Shown one piece after another: positions 54,446-63,271 of a stretch of DNA of 64,000 nucleotides (the stretch's first letter is position 1; every line of letters starts with the position of its first letter). The DNA comes from Marinobacter sp. SS5-14b (GTDB lineage: Bacteria > Pseudomonadota > Gammaproteobacteria > Pseudomonadales > Oleiphilaceae): positions 434,001-498,000 of the forward strand of contig NZ_JASSVM010000003.1 in the NCBI RefSeq assembly GCF_030541005.1, written 5' to 3'. The notes below the pieces were generated by a model. It saw nothing but the letters and a program-made list of their open reading frames with translations. It ran no database searches and was not told the DNA's origin. The position numbers and the translations under genes are program-made.

Positions 54446-55661
54446 GGTGCGAGCACGAGTCGATACCAAGAAGCTCTTTATCGATTTCCGGTATCAAGGA
54501 ATACGCTGCAGGGAGCAGACTTTATTGAGTGACACCGCCCGCAACCGTAAACAGCTGGAGACATTGATCCAGCGAATGGAAGCCAAAATGTTGGTTGGGG
54601 ATTTTGACTACGCCGAGTTCTTTCCGGGAAGCAAAAACCTCAAAAAGCTTGAGGACGCTGGGGTCCTTCCCAAAAATGGTGAGGGTGTTCTTGGTCAGTC
54701 AGAATCTACTACTCCTCTGTTCACAGACTTCGCTGACCAGTGGTTCCTCGAATCGAAAATCCAGTGGCGGAATTCCCACACTCGTAATGTGGAATCCATT
54801 CTGGCCAGCTCTCTGAAGCCAGCCTTCAAGGATAAACGGGTAGGCGAGATTTCCAAACCAGACATTTTGGCTGCGCGTAACAAGATGGCGCGTCGGAAGG
54901 GAAGGGGGGCGAGTGGTTTGATGTCGCCCAAAACCATCAACAGCCACATGACCATTCTGCGGATGATTCTGACGGAGGCGGCGGAGCGGTTTGACTTCAC
55001 TAATCCCTACCTGAACATCAAGCCGCTGAAACAGCAGAAGGTACACATCGAGCCCTTCTCCCTGAATGAGGTAGAAAAGATCCTCGAAATAGTCAGGGAA
55101 GATTACCGCAACTACTACCTGGTGCGTTTCTACACCGGCATGCGCACAGGGGAAGTTGACGGCCTCAAGTGGGAGCATGTGGATTTCGATAAACGGGAAA
55201 TCCTGGTGCGAGAAACCCTCATTCATGGCCAGACCGAGTACACCAAAACAGATGGCTCTCAGCGGGAAATTCCCATGTTTGGCCCGGTGTACGATGCACT
55301 CAAGGCCCAGTACGAGGCCACCGGCAAGCTCAGCAAGTTCGTATTTTGCAACCGGCTGGGTGAGCCACTTGACCATAACAACGTGACTAAGCGTGTCTGG
55401 TACCCGCTGCTGGAGCATCTCAAACTAAAAAAACGCCGTCCCTACCAGACGCGGCATACAGCTGCGACGCTACTCCTCGCGTCGGGAGAAAACCCGGAAT
55501 GGGTCGCCCGCACTCTGGGCCATTCCTCAACGGAAATGCTGTTTAAAGTGTATTCCCGATACATCCCGAACCTGACTCGCATGGATGGCAGCGCCTTTGA
55601 GCGACTGATTCAGAGTCGGGTCATCGAAAACGATAAGGAGGTAGGTGATGAAACTGAATGA
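54438..55661 (+). CDS. Tyrosine recombinase/integrase with DUF3596 arm-binding domain
   Basis: 407 residues from the ATG at 54438, with GGAGGT at 54425-54430; the longer frame from 54333 is out of register with the excisionase-like gene and is rejected. The N-terminal AP2-like arm-binding domain (KKLFIDFRYQGIRCREQTLL) is of DUF3596 type. A SAM-like core-binding domain follows, then the catalytic domain with Arg in YTGMRTGEVDGLKW, TRHTAATLLLASGENPEWV, LGHSS and Tyr in VYSRYIPN. The usual His of HxxRH is Tyr in YQTRH, as in part of this family. It probably integrated the element at the tRNA-fMet gene. Confidence 0.92.
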   Translation: MAKVRARVDTKKLFIDFRYQGIRCREQTLLSDTARNRKQLETLIQRMEAKMLVGDFDYAEFFPGSKNLKKLEDAGVLPKNGEGVLGQSESTTPLFTDFADQWFLESKIQWRNSHTRNVESILASSLKPAFKDKRVGEISKPDILAARNKMARRKGRGASGLMSPKTINSHMTILRMILTEAAERFDFTNPYLNIKPLKQQKVHIEPFSLNEVEKILEIVREDYRNYYLVRFYTGMRTGEVDGLKWEHVDFDKREILVRETLIHGQTEYTKTDGSQREIPMFGPVYDALKAQYEATGKLSKFVFCNRLGEPLDHNNVTKRVWYPLLEHLKLKKRRPYQTRHTAATLLLASGENPEWVARTLGHSSTEMLFKVYSRYIPNLTRMDGSAFERLIQSRVIENDKEVGDETE

Positions 55662-56598
55662 TCTACGCCCGTTGATGCAGGAAACTTTTAAAGGCACCTA
55701 CCGACTGACGGGGCGTGTTGCCTGTTTTGATGATGAGGGTATCCCGTATCTGAAACTTCGCTTGAGCAGTTGTGCCAGCGACATTGTTGTATTGGCGGTG
55801 ATCGGCTCTATCGTGATCCCAGAGCATCTCGGGCATATGGATCTAGTTGTAGTCAAAGGACAGGTCTGTGTCGGTGCGGAGGAAAGTGAGATTTTGCTGA
55901 CCGATATCCGTCGCCCGTTGCAGGCAGACGTTGCCGGCTTGCCGGCACTGCAGACTTTGCCACGAACGTTCTGCCCTAAGCCGGAGGCACTGGATCAGCT
56001 GGTGGCTGCGGTACGGTCTTTGCGGTCAGCCCCATTACAGATGTTCATTAAGCGAGTATTGGAGCGCCGTGACAGGCTGGAAGTCTTTATGAAAGCTCCG
56101 GCGAGCAGGAATTACCACCACAGTGAGCCTGGCGGCCTGCTGGCTCATTCCCTGGAGGTGGCGAAGAACGTTCTGGTCATGACGAAGGCCAATGAACCCG
56201 AGATGCCTTGGGAACTTCAGGAGCTCGGTTTCGTCGCTGGTTTGTTGCACGATATTGGCAAAACCTACACCCATGACACCTGGGGTAAGCCGACAGCAAC
56301 CGCAAGGTTGTGCGACCACGCCGACCTAACTCTGGAGGCCTGCGCCTACGGTCTGGCTTATCTCGACAGGGTAGACCCTGATGCGGCGCTTGCACTCCGG
56401 CACATTTGGACCTGCGCCTCCCCCGGCGCGCGCTACGGTGCCACCCCTGCCATGACGCTTGCCCGCTATGTTCGGGACGCTGATGCCCAGAGTGCTATGG
56501 CTGACAATCAGCGGAAGGCCTATCTAAAGCGCCAGCCAATCGGTTTTGGGCGGCTCGGAAACAACACATATTGGCGGCCATCGATAGAAGCTCACTGA
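55648..56598 (+). CDS. OB-fold plus HD-domain protein of the element (YhaM/TraI_2-like)
   Basis: 316 residues from the ATG at 55648 with AAGGAGGT upstream, overlapping the integrase stop by 14 bases. The first 90 residues look like an OB fold. The HD domain follows with HHSEPGGLLAHSLEVAKNV (His) and GLLHDIGKTYTHD (His-Asp). This order recalls YhaM-type 3'-5' exonucleases and the TraI_2 domain of mobile elements; which one it follows is open. Coupling to the integrase suggests a role in element DNA or RNA processing. Confidence 0.7.
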   Translation: MKLNDLRPLMQETFKGTYRLTGRVACFDDEGIPYLKLRLSSCASDIVVLAVIGSIVIPEHLGHMDLVVVKGQVCVGAEESEILLTDIRRPLQADVAGLPALQTLPRTFCPKPEALDQLVAAVRSLRSAPLQMFIKRVLERRDRLEVFMKAPASRNYHHSEPGGLLAHSLEVAKNVLVMTKANEPEMPWELQELGFVAGLLHDIGKTYTHDTWGKPTATARLCDHADLTLEACAYGLAYLDRVDPDAALALRHIWTCASPGARYGATPAMTLARYVRDADAQSAMADNQRKAYLKRQPIGFGRLGNNTYWRPSIEAH

Positions 56599-56622
56599 TG
56601 AGGCGGATGAAAACTACAGTGA

Positions 56623-56658
56623 GGGGTGTGAGCATGTTGCGGCCACACCCCTTTTTTT
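56623..56658 (+). terminator. Rho-independent terminator
   Basis: GGGGTGTG at 56623-56630 pairs with CACACCCC at 56644-56651 and is followed by seven T residues. It ends the int-HD unit. Confidence 0.93.
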
Positions 56659-56757
56659 ATTCGATGTTGTGTGAGGACAGCAGCTAGGCTGTGAAACAGG
56701 CATTTACCCGGCAACGGTGCTAAGGTCAGGAAAAATACCGCGTCCAGAGCGAAGGAT

Positions 56758-57300
56758 ATGCTGAAAATATACTACCTCCACGGCTTCGCCAGCCGCTTCG
56801 ATATCACCAGCGACAAACTCAAAACGCTCGCCAGGCTTGGCCCTGTCTATGGTCACGACATCGATTACACTCAAGTTTCGGAAGACGTCATTGAAGATAG
56901 CCTGGACAAACTGATGCAAGTGAACCCGGACCTTCTGGTTGGGACCTCGATGGGGGGATGGCTGGCGGGTATTCTGGGTGCCGAATCCGGCATTCCGTTT
57001 GTTGCCATCAACCCGGTGACGGATCCTGCCCACACTCTCAAGTCCTGGATAGGGCCGGATGTCGATCATCAGGGGCAGGCCTATCAACTGACGGAAGACG
57101 TGGTTTCTAGCTACTATCCTTTCACCCATTATGGCAGAGGGTTAGTACTGCTGGATCAGGGGGATGAACTGCTTCCGTGGAACGACACCGTCAGGGCGCT
57201 TGGGGGTTATTTTCCGGTACACAGCTTTGAGGGCGGGAGTCACCGGTTTGAGCACATGGAAGAAGCGCTAGAGCTTGTTCGGGAGCATGTGAAGGATTAA
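56758..57300 (+). CDS. YqiA/YcfP-like alpha/beta-fold esterase
   Basis: 180 residues. It opens MLKIYYLHGFASRFDI. The nucleophile elbow GTSMGGWLA, Asp in LDQGDELLPW and His in FEGGSHRF give a complete Ser-Asp-His triad. The length and order match the UPF0227 family, whose YqiA member shows esterase activity on short acyl substrates. GAAGGA lies close to the start. Whether it belongs to the integrative element or the host cannot be told. Confidence 0.82.
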   Translation: MLKIYYLHGFASRFDITSDKLKTLARLGPVYGHDIDYTQVSEDVIEDSLDKLMQVNPDLLVGTSMGGWLAGILGAESGIPFVAINPVTDPAHTLKSWIGPDVDHQGQAYQLTEDVVSSYYPFTHYGRGLVLLDQGDELLPWNDTVRALGGYFPVHSFEGGSHRFEHMEEALELVREHVKD

Positions 57301-57317
57301 CGCTACGAGGGGCGGCG

Positions 57318-57476
57318 TTAACGACAGTGCGACTGTTCCTCTCTCGGCTTCGGTGCGACCGAATGTGTCAAAGCGCGACCTAACACGTAACCGGCTGCCA
57401 CACCGATCAACGCCGTCACCGGACCGATCAGGCCACCCACTAAGCCACCAACAAACATCAGTACCACGCTTTTCAT
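57318..57476 (-). CDS. Small glycine-rich membrane peptide
   Basis: 52 residues from the ATG at 57474-57476, with GGAGGAG upstream in minus-strand sense. One glycine-zipper-like hydrophobic helix (MFVGGLVGGLIGPVTALIGV) and a short charged tail ending SHCR. Function unknown. The upstream extension of the frame lacks a ribosome binding site. Confidence 0.6.
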   Translation of the reverse strand: MKSVVLMFVGGLVGGLIGPVTALIGVAAGYVLGRALTHSVAPKPREEQSHCR

Positions 57477-57573
57477 ACAGACTCCTCCCGCCTTCCTGGC
57501 AGCTGCATTAGTCCGAGTATAGAACACTGGGCCCAATGATGGGTTGACCCAAACGTATTGTCTCGCCAAAATA

Positions 57574-57589
57574 CTGTATATTCAAACAG
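57574..57589. promoter_or_regulatory. LexA (SOS) box
   Basis: CTGTATATTCAAACAG matches the gammaproteobacterial LexA consensus CTGT-N8-ACAG exactly, and the symmetry extends to TACTGT...ACAGTA (57572-57591). It ends 15 bases before the umuD start. Confidence 0.93.
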
Positions 57590-57604
57590 TATCCGGTGTA
57601 AAGC

Positions 57605-58048
57605 ATGTCCTGCATTCTGCTTGGTGACTACGAATCCGTCTCACGCCTGAACATCCCGATGTTTCTTGAACGGGTCTCGGCTGGCTTCCCATCGCCGGCG
57701 GAAGACTATGTTGAGAAAACCATTGACCTGAACGAGCTGTGTATTCAACACCCGGCTGCCACGTTTTTTGTGCGAGTGCAGGGAGAGTCTATGGTTGAGG
57801 CGGGTATCTATCCCGGCGATGTCCTGGTGGTGGATCGGTCGCTGAGAGCCAAGCACGGAGACATCATCATCGCCAGCCTGGAAAGCGAGATGACGGTGAA
57901 GCAATTGCATTTGACGCCACCGCCCGTTCGGCTCCTTCCACGGAATTCAGCGTACCGGCCTATTACCGTCGAGGGCGATATGGTGATGGAGGTGTTTGGG
58001 GTGGTCACCAACGTCATCCGGTCACTCAAGCGGGGAGGGCAGGGATGA
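57605..58048 (+). CDS. umuD: UmuD-like SOS mutagenesis protease
   Basis: 147 residues. The RecA-stimulated self-cleavage site Ala26-Gly27 is in SAGFPSPAEDY; the catalytic Ser62 is in VQGESMVEAGI and Lys99 in MTVKQL. After cleavage UmuD' joins UmuC as polymerase V. The ATG lies just after the LexA box. The stop overlaps the next start (ATGA). Confidence 0.94.
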   Translation: MSCILLGDYESVSRLNIPMFLERVSAGFPSPAEDYVEKTIDLNELCIQHPAATFFVRVQGESMVEAGIYPGDVLVVDRSLRAKHGDIIIASLESEMTVKQLHLTPPPVRLLPRNSAYRPITVEGDMVMEVFGVVTNVIRSLKRGGQG

Positions 58049-58794
58049 CACCTGAATCGGCAGTATCCTTTGTCACCGTAAGACGACGGTTCGATTTTCG
58101 CAGCATCGAGGTCGGACGCTGGGTAACGCCCCAGGAGCGGGACCGGGCAGCCGGCCGGTTCTATCAGGCGCTGTGTGATTTGATGACGATCCTGCGAGGA
58201 CCGGAGCCATTGATCTCCCTGAGGAGCACGCTGGGCCTGCAGTATGGCATCGGCGGCCGGTTGGGCGTGGCCGCGCACTACATTCCCGCCACCCGACAGC
58301 TGGCGCTGGCCAAGAACGCCGGCGCGGGTAGCCTGGCTCATGAGTGGTTTCATGCCTTTGATCACTACATGGGTGGCAAAGCTTACCGGAATGCCGGACC
58401 GTGCGGCTTCGCTTCCAGTGCCTGGCTGAACAGCGTAAGCAGTAAACCCCATCCACTGAATGAACGGCTAGGCGCTTGCTTCCAGGCCATCATGCTGACG
58501 GAGGACGGCACAGCACCCAGCACTTTGTTCCGAGCCGCCCAGGTGGCCGATCAGCACTTGAAAACGGTTTATTACGCCAAGCCGGAGGAGCTGTGCGCCC
58601 GCGCCTTTGAAGCTTTTATTGAAGACAGCCAGCCGCGTAACCGATTTCTGGTAAACGGAACCGTTCACTCTGATGAAGCCAAGGCGGGCCTGTATCCGCA
58701 GGGCGAGCATCGCCAGCGGATCAATGACACCTTTCAGTATTACTTTGCCGCGCTCGGGGCTGCGTTGTACCGGGAACAGGCCAAAGCCGGATGA
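58045..58794 (+). CDS. Putative zinc protease between umuD and umuC (CLCA_X-like)
   Basis: 249 residues, coupled to umuD and umuC by ATGA overlaps at both ends. The motif HEWFHAFDHYMGG (His99, Glu100, His103) is an HExxH-type metal-binding signature. Further acidic and His residues follow (EELCARAFEAFIED), as in a gluzincin. The name CLCA_X for this family is from memory. No enzymatic role is known to me; the coupling places it under SOS control with polymerase V. Confidence 0.75.
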   Translation: MTPESAVSFVTVRRRFDFRSIEVGRWVTPQERDRAAGRFYQALCDLMTILRGPEPLISLRSTLGLQYGIGGRLGVAAHYIPATRQLALAKNAGAGSLAHEWFHAFDHYMGGKAYRNAGPCGFASSAWLNSVSSKPHPLNERLGACFQAIMLTEDGTAPSTLFRAAQVADQHLKTVYYAKPEELCARAFEAFIEDSQPRNRFLVNGTVHSDEAKAGLYPQGEHRQRINDTFQYYFAALGAALYREQAKAG

Positions 58795-60077
58795 GGAAGC
58801 CTGTGTTCGCCCTGGTGGACTGCAATAACTTCTATGCCTCCTGCGAGAAGCTGTTCCGTCCGGATCTTCGTCATACACCGGTTGTGGTGCTGTCCAACAA
58901 CGACGGCTGCGTCGTCGCCCGTTCCAAAGAAGCTAAGGAATTTGGGATCAAGATGGGCGTGCCGGTTCATCACATTAAACCGGAAATTCGCCGATACGGC
59001 ATCCAGGTGTTCTCCTCCAACTACACCCTCTATGGCGACATGAGCCGGCGGGTGATGACGACTCTGGAAGCCCTGGCTCCCAAAGTGGATGTCTATTCCA
59101 TCGATGAAGCGTTTCTGGACCTGACCGGCGTTGACCGGGTGGTGTCCTTCGAGAACTTTGGGCGAGAGGTCAGGAACACGGTGTATCAGAACGTTGGCTT
59201 ACCGGTCTGTGTGGGCATTGCTCCGACGCGAACCCTGGCCAAGCTGGCCAACCATGCCGCCAAGAAATATCCAGCCACTGGAGGCGTGGTCGATCTGACG
59301 GACCACGACCGGCAACGGCGGCTGATGGCGCGGGTACCGGTTGAGGAGGTTTGGGGTGTCGGGCGAAAACTCAGTGCCAGGCTTCAGACCATGGGTATTG
59401 TCACGGCGTTACAACTAGCGGATACCCATCTGGCAACGCTCAGAAAACAGTTCTCTGTGGTGTTGGAACGCACCGCCCGGGAGCTCAACGGCGTGCCCTG
59501 TGTTCCGTGGGACGATGCGCCACCGCCCAAGAAACAAATTATGTGCTCCCGATCGTTTGGTCAGCCCCTTCAGAAACTGAGCGACTTGGAAGAAGCCGTA
59601 GCGCACTTTGCGACCCGCGCGACCGAGAAGCTGCGGGGAGGCCAGCAGTATGCGGGAGAGCTGATGGTGTTCATCCGAACCAATCCGTTCAAGGCGACGG
59701 CACCGCAGTATTCACGCAGTGCCAGCGTGAAGCTCATCCAGCCCAGCCAGGACTCCCGGGTTATTGTGCAGCAGGCTCTGAACCTGCTTCGACCGATGTA
59801 TCGGGAAGGTTTTGATTACGCCAAGGCCGGCGTTATGTTGGAGGAGCTGGTGGATGAGTCGGGTGTTCAGGAGGATCTCTTCCAAGCCGCGCAGGAGCAG
59901 GCGCCAGACAGTGGTAGATCGGAACGCCTGATGGCGGTGATGGATACCATCAACCGGAAGTCCAGGGCGACGGTCTACATGGCCAGAGAGGCCGGGCCTG
60001 CGGCTTATGCGATGCGGCGGGGGCATTTGTCGCCGGCGTATACGACCTGCTGGGATGACTTGCCGAAGGTTCGCTAG
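58791..60077 (+). CDS. umuC: DNA polymerase V catalytic subunit UmuC
   Basis: 428 residues. Y-family motifs: ALVDCNNFYASCEKLF (first catalytic Asp), LSNNDGCVVARSKEAKE, VYSIDEAFLDLTG (Asp-Glu pair) and the helix-hairpin-helix region VWGVGRKLSARLQTMGI. The little finger domain and a C-terminal beta-clamp-binding tail follow. It performs translesion synthesis when paired with UmuD'. Confidence 0.97.
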   Translation: MRKPVFALVDCNNFYASCEKLFRPDLRHTPVVVLSNNDGCVVARSKEAKEFGIKMGVPVHHIKPEIRRYGIQVFSSNYTLYGDMSRRVMTTLEALAPKVDVYSIDEAFLDLTGVDRVVSFENFGREVRNTVYQNVGLPVCVGIAPTRTLAKLANHAAKKYPATGGVVDLTDHDRQRRLMARVPVEEVWGVGRKLSARLQTMGIVTALQLADTHLATLRKQFSVVLERTARELNGVPCVPWDDAPPPKKQIMCSRSFGQPLQKLSDLEEAVAHFATRATEKLRGGQQYAGELMVFIRTNPFKATAPQYSRSASVKLIQPSQDSRVIVQQALNLLRPMYREGFDYAKAGVMLEELVDESGVQEDLFQAAQEQAPDSGRSERLMAVMDTINRKSRATVYMAREAGPAAYAMRRGHLSPAYTTCWDDLPKVR

Positions 60078-60282
60078 TAAACATAAGCGAACATTCACGG
60101 CTGCTCGTTCGCCCACGCTTCTTTCAACAAAAACACTTCGATATTTATCAAATCGTCTAACTGAGAAGCTGGCTTTTTGGTTTGGCTATGTACTGCAAGA
60201 AGGCCCGGGCTGTTCTTGGCGTTTGGAATGTCTTGTCAACAGATCAAAGAAAAGCAGAACAATCAAATTGCCTCTTGCACAC

Positions 60283-60300
60283 CTACCTACTAATAGGTAG
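60283..60300. promoter_or_regulatory. TetR-type operator of the detoxification operon
   Basis: CTACCTA at 60283-60289 and TAGGTAG at 60294-60300 form a perfect palindrome with a four-base spacer. It lies 39 bases before the GST start, where a repressor would block transcription. The TetR gene two genes downstream is the obvious ligand. The rest of 60078-60282 shows no feature I can support. Confidence 0.75.
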
Positions 60301-60339
60301 ATTAATTGGCGCATGTTTAATGACCAACAGAGGCAATCA

Positions 60340-60960
60340 ATGAAAATCTACGATATCGAAGGCTTCCCGAACCCGCTCCGCGTTCGCATCGCTCTGGCAG
60401 AAAAAGGCGCAACAAACCAGGTGGAATTCGTCCCGGTCGATGTCATGGGCGGCGAGCACCGTTCCGAGGCGTTCAAGACGAAAAACCCGGATGCCACCGT
60501 GCCCATGCTGGAACTTGACGACGGCACCTGCATCGCCCAGTGCAATGCCATCACCGAATATATCGACGGCGTCTTTGATGGTCCGTCCCTTATGGGTACA
60601 ACCCCAGCGGAGCGTGCCCGTATCGCAATGATGAATCTGCGGGCAGAAAACGGTCTGATGAACGCCGTGGGTGCCTATTTCCACCACGCGACCCCGGGGC
60701 TTGGTCCGGATCTGGAAACCTGGCAATGCGCTGAGTGGGGTAATAAACAGAAAGAAATTGCCAGCGCAACCATGGCCTACCTTGACAGCGTTCTGGCGGA
60801 CAACGAGTTTCTCGCAGGCGACAGCTTCTCGGTCGCAGACATCACCGCCTTTGCCGGCCTGGGGTTTGCGGATTTCGCGAAGGTTGACATTCCCGAGTCT
60901 CTGACCAATCTCCAGGCCTGGCGCGCAAAAGTCGCAGCCCGTCCTTCAATTTCCGGGTAA
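60340..60960 (+). CDS. Glutathione S-transferase
   Basis: 206 residues from the ATG at 60340 with AGAGG upstream; 60313 is an alternative start. The thioredoxin-like N-domain (MKIYDIEGFPNPLRVRIALAE, NPDATVPMLELDDGT, with the cis-Pro in TVPML) and helical C-domain (FLAGDSFSVADITAF) are clear. It probably conjugates or reduces electrophiles with glutathione. First gene after the palindromic operator; the next gene is 63 bases away. Confidence 0.9.
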   Translation: MKIYDIEGFPNPLRVRIALAEKGATNQVEFVPVDVMGGEHRSEAFKTKNPDATVPMLELDDGTCIAQCNAITEYIDGVFDGPSLMGTTPAERARIAMMNLRAENGLMNAVGAYFHHATPGLGPDLETWQCAEWGNKQKEIASATMAYLDSVLADNEFLAGDSFSVADITAFAGLGFADFAKVDIPESLTNLQAWRAKVAARPSISG

Positions 60961-61023
60961 TCCGAAACCTTCGGATTTAATGCAAGCGCTGAAAACATGA
61001 AGGGCACAAAAGGGAGGAATATC

Positions 61024-61692
61024 ATGGAGATTAATGCAGATTTCTCCAAACCGGTGGTTATGCATTCCGACCAGATTGAATGGCAGCCCTCGCCCATGAA
61101 AGGGGTGGAGCGGCGCATGCTGGACCGGATCGGGGACGAAGTTGCCCGCGCCACGACCATCGTGCGTTATGCGCCGGGCAGTCATTTCTCGGCGCATACC
61201 CATACCGGTGGAGAAGAATTCATCGTACTCGATGGCGTGTTCCAGGACGAGCACGGTGACTTCCCTGCTGGCACCTACGTGCGCAACCCCCCAACCACGT
61301 CACATATTCCGGGCTCTGAAACGGGCTGCACGATATTTGTGAAACTGTGGCAGTTCGACCTGGCCGACCGCACCCAGTTCAGCAAGAATATGGAGGCCGA
61401 GCTGGGCGCCCCAGTGGGCGGCGTTGCCACCGCAAAGCTGCATGAGGACGATCGTGAGATCGTGACCTACAGCCAGCTCGATGCGGGGGCGACACTGACC
61501 TCTGAGGCGCCCGGCGGAATCGAACTGCTGGTGGTCGAAGGTTCGGCTATCAGGGATGGCGAGGTGCTGGCCAGGCATGACTGGCTGCGCCTCCCTGAAG
61601 GACACAGGTTGTCCGTGACGGCCGGGGACGACGGCGCCAAGATCTGGATGAAAACGGGGCACCTGCGATTTGCCGGGGCACCGAGGGTATAA
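61024..61692 (+). CDS. ChrR-like cupin protein
   Basis: 222 residues from the ATG at 61024 with GGGAGG upstream. The cupin motif [20 protein letters not shown] contains two His and the Glu expected to bind metal, followed by [14 protein letters not shown] with a further His. The C-terminal half repeats a weaker cupin. ChrR-type cupins sense oxidative stress as anti-sigma factors, but this one lacks the N-terminal zinc-binding anti-sigma domain and is probably an enzyme or sensor of reactive compounds. Confidence 0.8.
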   Translation: MEINADFSKPVVMHSDQIEWQPSPMKGVERRMLDRIGDEVARATTIVRYAPGSHFSAHTHTGGEEFIVLDGVFQDEHGDFPAGTYVRNPPTTSHIPGSETGCTIFVKLWQFDLADRTQFSKNMEAELGAPVGGVATAKLHEDDREIVTYSQLDAGATLTSEAPGGIELLVVEGSAIRDGEVLARHDWLRLPEGHRLSVTAGDDGAKIWMKTGHLRFAGAPRV

Positions 61693-61735
61693 GCCCGGCA
61701 ATAGCGGGATTGAAAAGGCAGACAGGTGAACAACC

Positions 61736-62302
61736 ATGAACCGTGATACCAGAACAGCCCTGATGGATCTTGCCGAGCACACCGTCCGGTCACGGGGCTT
61801 TGACGGGTTCAGCTACGCGGATCTGGCCGAGGCCATCGGCATTCGAAAGGCCTCGATCCATTATCATTTCCCCACCAAGGCGAAGCTCTCCGAAGCCTTG
61901 ATCGAGCGCTATCAGACCAGTCTGCAGCAGGGTCTGACCGAGATAGACGCAGCCCATGCCAGCGCTGGCGCGCGCCTCAAGGCACTCATTGCCCTGTACC
62001 GCGGGGCGTTGCATGATGGCCAGACCGTGTGTCTGTGCGTTGCCTTTTCGACCTGCCGCGAAAGCCTGTCCGACACCGTTATTGCCAGAGTCGGCGCCGT
62101 TCGCGCAATGGTTCTGCAGTGGATTACGGCAACGTTTGAACTGGGACAAAGGGATGGATCCGTCTCGGCCATCCTGGGTCCCGCCGATGAAGCGCAGGCG
62201 ACCCTGGCGATGCTGGAAGGGGCCCACCTTGCCGCGCGCACCGAAGAAGACCTCGCCGTGTTTGATGCCGCAACGCGACTGCTGCGCGCCCGCTGCCAGT
62301 AA
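61736..62302 (+). CDS. TetR/AcrR-family repressor
   Basis: 188 residues. The N-terminal helix-turn-helix (GFSYADLAEAIGIRKASIHYHF) is typical of the family, with a ligand-binding helical C-domain containing Cys residues (GQTVCLCVAFSTCRES). Those cysteines might sense electrophiles, as in NemR-like regulators. It lies within the operon it probably represses via the palindrome at 60283-60300. Confidence 0.9.
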   Translation: MNRDTRTALMDLAEHTVRSRGFDGFSYADLAEAIGIRKASIHYHFPTKAKLSEALIERYQTSLQQGLTEIDAAHASAGARLKALIALYRGALHDGQTVCLCVAFSTCRESLSDTVIARVGAVRAMVLQWITATFELGQRDGSVSAILGPADEAQATLAMLEGAHLAARTEEDLAVFDAATRLLRARCQ

Positions 62303-62380
62303 CGACGGGACAGGAATCGCGCTTTGATGTACAGAATCGCTACGCAAATTGACTCATAACGAGCGAAAAGGAGCAAACAG

Positions 62381-63187
62381 ATGATGAGCACCCTGAAAAC
62401 AGCACTGGCAGCAGCCACGCTGTCACTCACTGTTGCAAGTACGCAGGTACTGGCAGAAACGCAAACCAGAACCATCGAGTATCAAGTCGGCGACGAGACC
62501 TTCACCGGCTACATGGCCTGGGATGATGAATTCGGGCAAAAGCGTCCGGGGGTTCTGGTGGTCCATGAATGGTGGGGGCACAATGAATTTGCCCGGAATC
62601 AGGCAGAACGACTTGCCTCGGCCGGCTATACGGCGTTTGCGCTGGATATGTATGGCTCTGGCAAACAAGCCGACCATCCCGATACCGCCCAGAAGTTCAT
62701 GCAGGAAGCCACTCGGGACATGAGTCAGGTCAAGGCGCGCTTCATGAAGGCGATGGACATCCTGAAGAACCACGAAAGTGTTGATGCGTCCCGAATTGCG
62801 GCACAGGGTTATTGTTTTGGCGGCGCCGTGGTTCTCAACATGGCGCGCATGGGCGTCGATCTGGACGGCGTTGTCAGCTTCCACGGCGCGCTCGGCAGCC
62901 CCCTCACGGCTGAACCCGAGTCCGTGAAAGCCAGGATCCAGGTGTACACCGGCGGTGCCGACAAGCTGGTCCCCTCGGATCAGGTCGCGGGCCTGGTCAA
63001 GGAGATGCAGGATGCCGAAGTCGACCTGACACTGGTGAGCTTTCCCGGAGTACTGCACTCATTCACCAACCCAGGCGCCGACAAGATCGCCGAGGAGTTC
63101 GGCATGCCGGTTGGTTATGATGAAGAGGCTGCCAGCCGTTCCTGGGATGGCACCATGCGTTTCTACAAGGCCATCTTCACCCAGTAA
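62381..63187 (+). CDS. Exported dienelactone hydrolase family protein
   Basis: 268 residues with a signal peptide (about 1-25, ending QVLA). Triad residues: Cys in GYCFGGAVVL, Asp in GGADKLVPSDQ and His in GVLHSFTNPGAD. The HEWWG motif (VVHEWWGHNEF) is conserved. The family hydrolyses dienelactones or related esters; the export signal is common in marine relatives. It belongs to the GST-cupin-tetR run. Confidence 0.9.
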   Translation: MMSTLKTALAAATLSLTVASTQVLAETQTRTIEYQVGDETFTGYMAWDDEFGQKRPGVLVVHEWWGHNEFARNQAERLASAGYTAFALDMYGSGKQADHPDTAQKFMQEATRDMSQVKARFMKAMDILKNHESVDASRIAAQGYCFGGAVVLNMARMGVDLDGVVSFHGALGSPLTAEPESVKARIQVYTGGADKLVPSDQVAGLVKEMQDAEVDLTLVSFPGVLHSFTNPGADKIAEEFGMPVGYDEEAASRSWDGTMRFYKAIFTQ

Positions 63188-63271
63188 CACAAGCGAGTGC
63201 AAACAAACCGAAACCGGCAGTATTTACAGTGAATTCTGGAACACCAACCGAAAAGCATGATGAGGTGCAAC

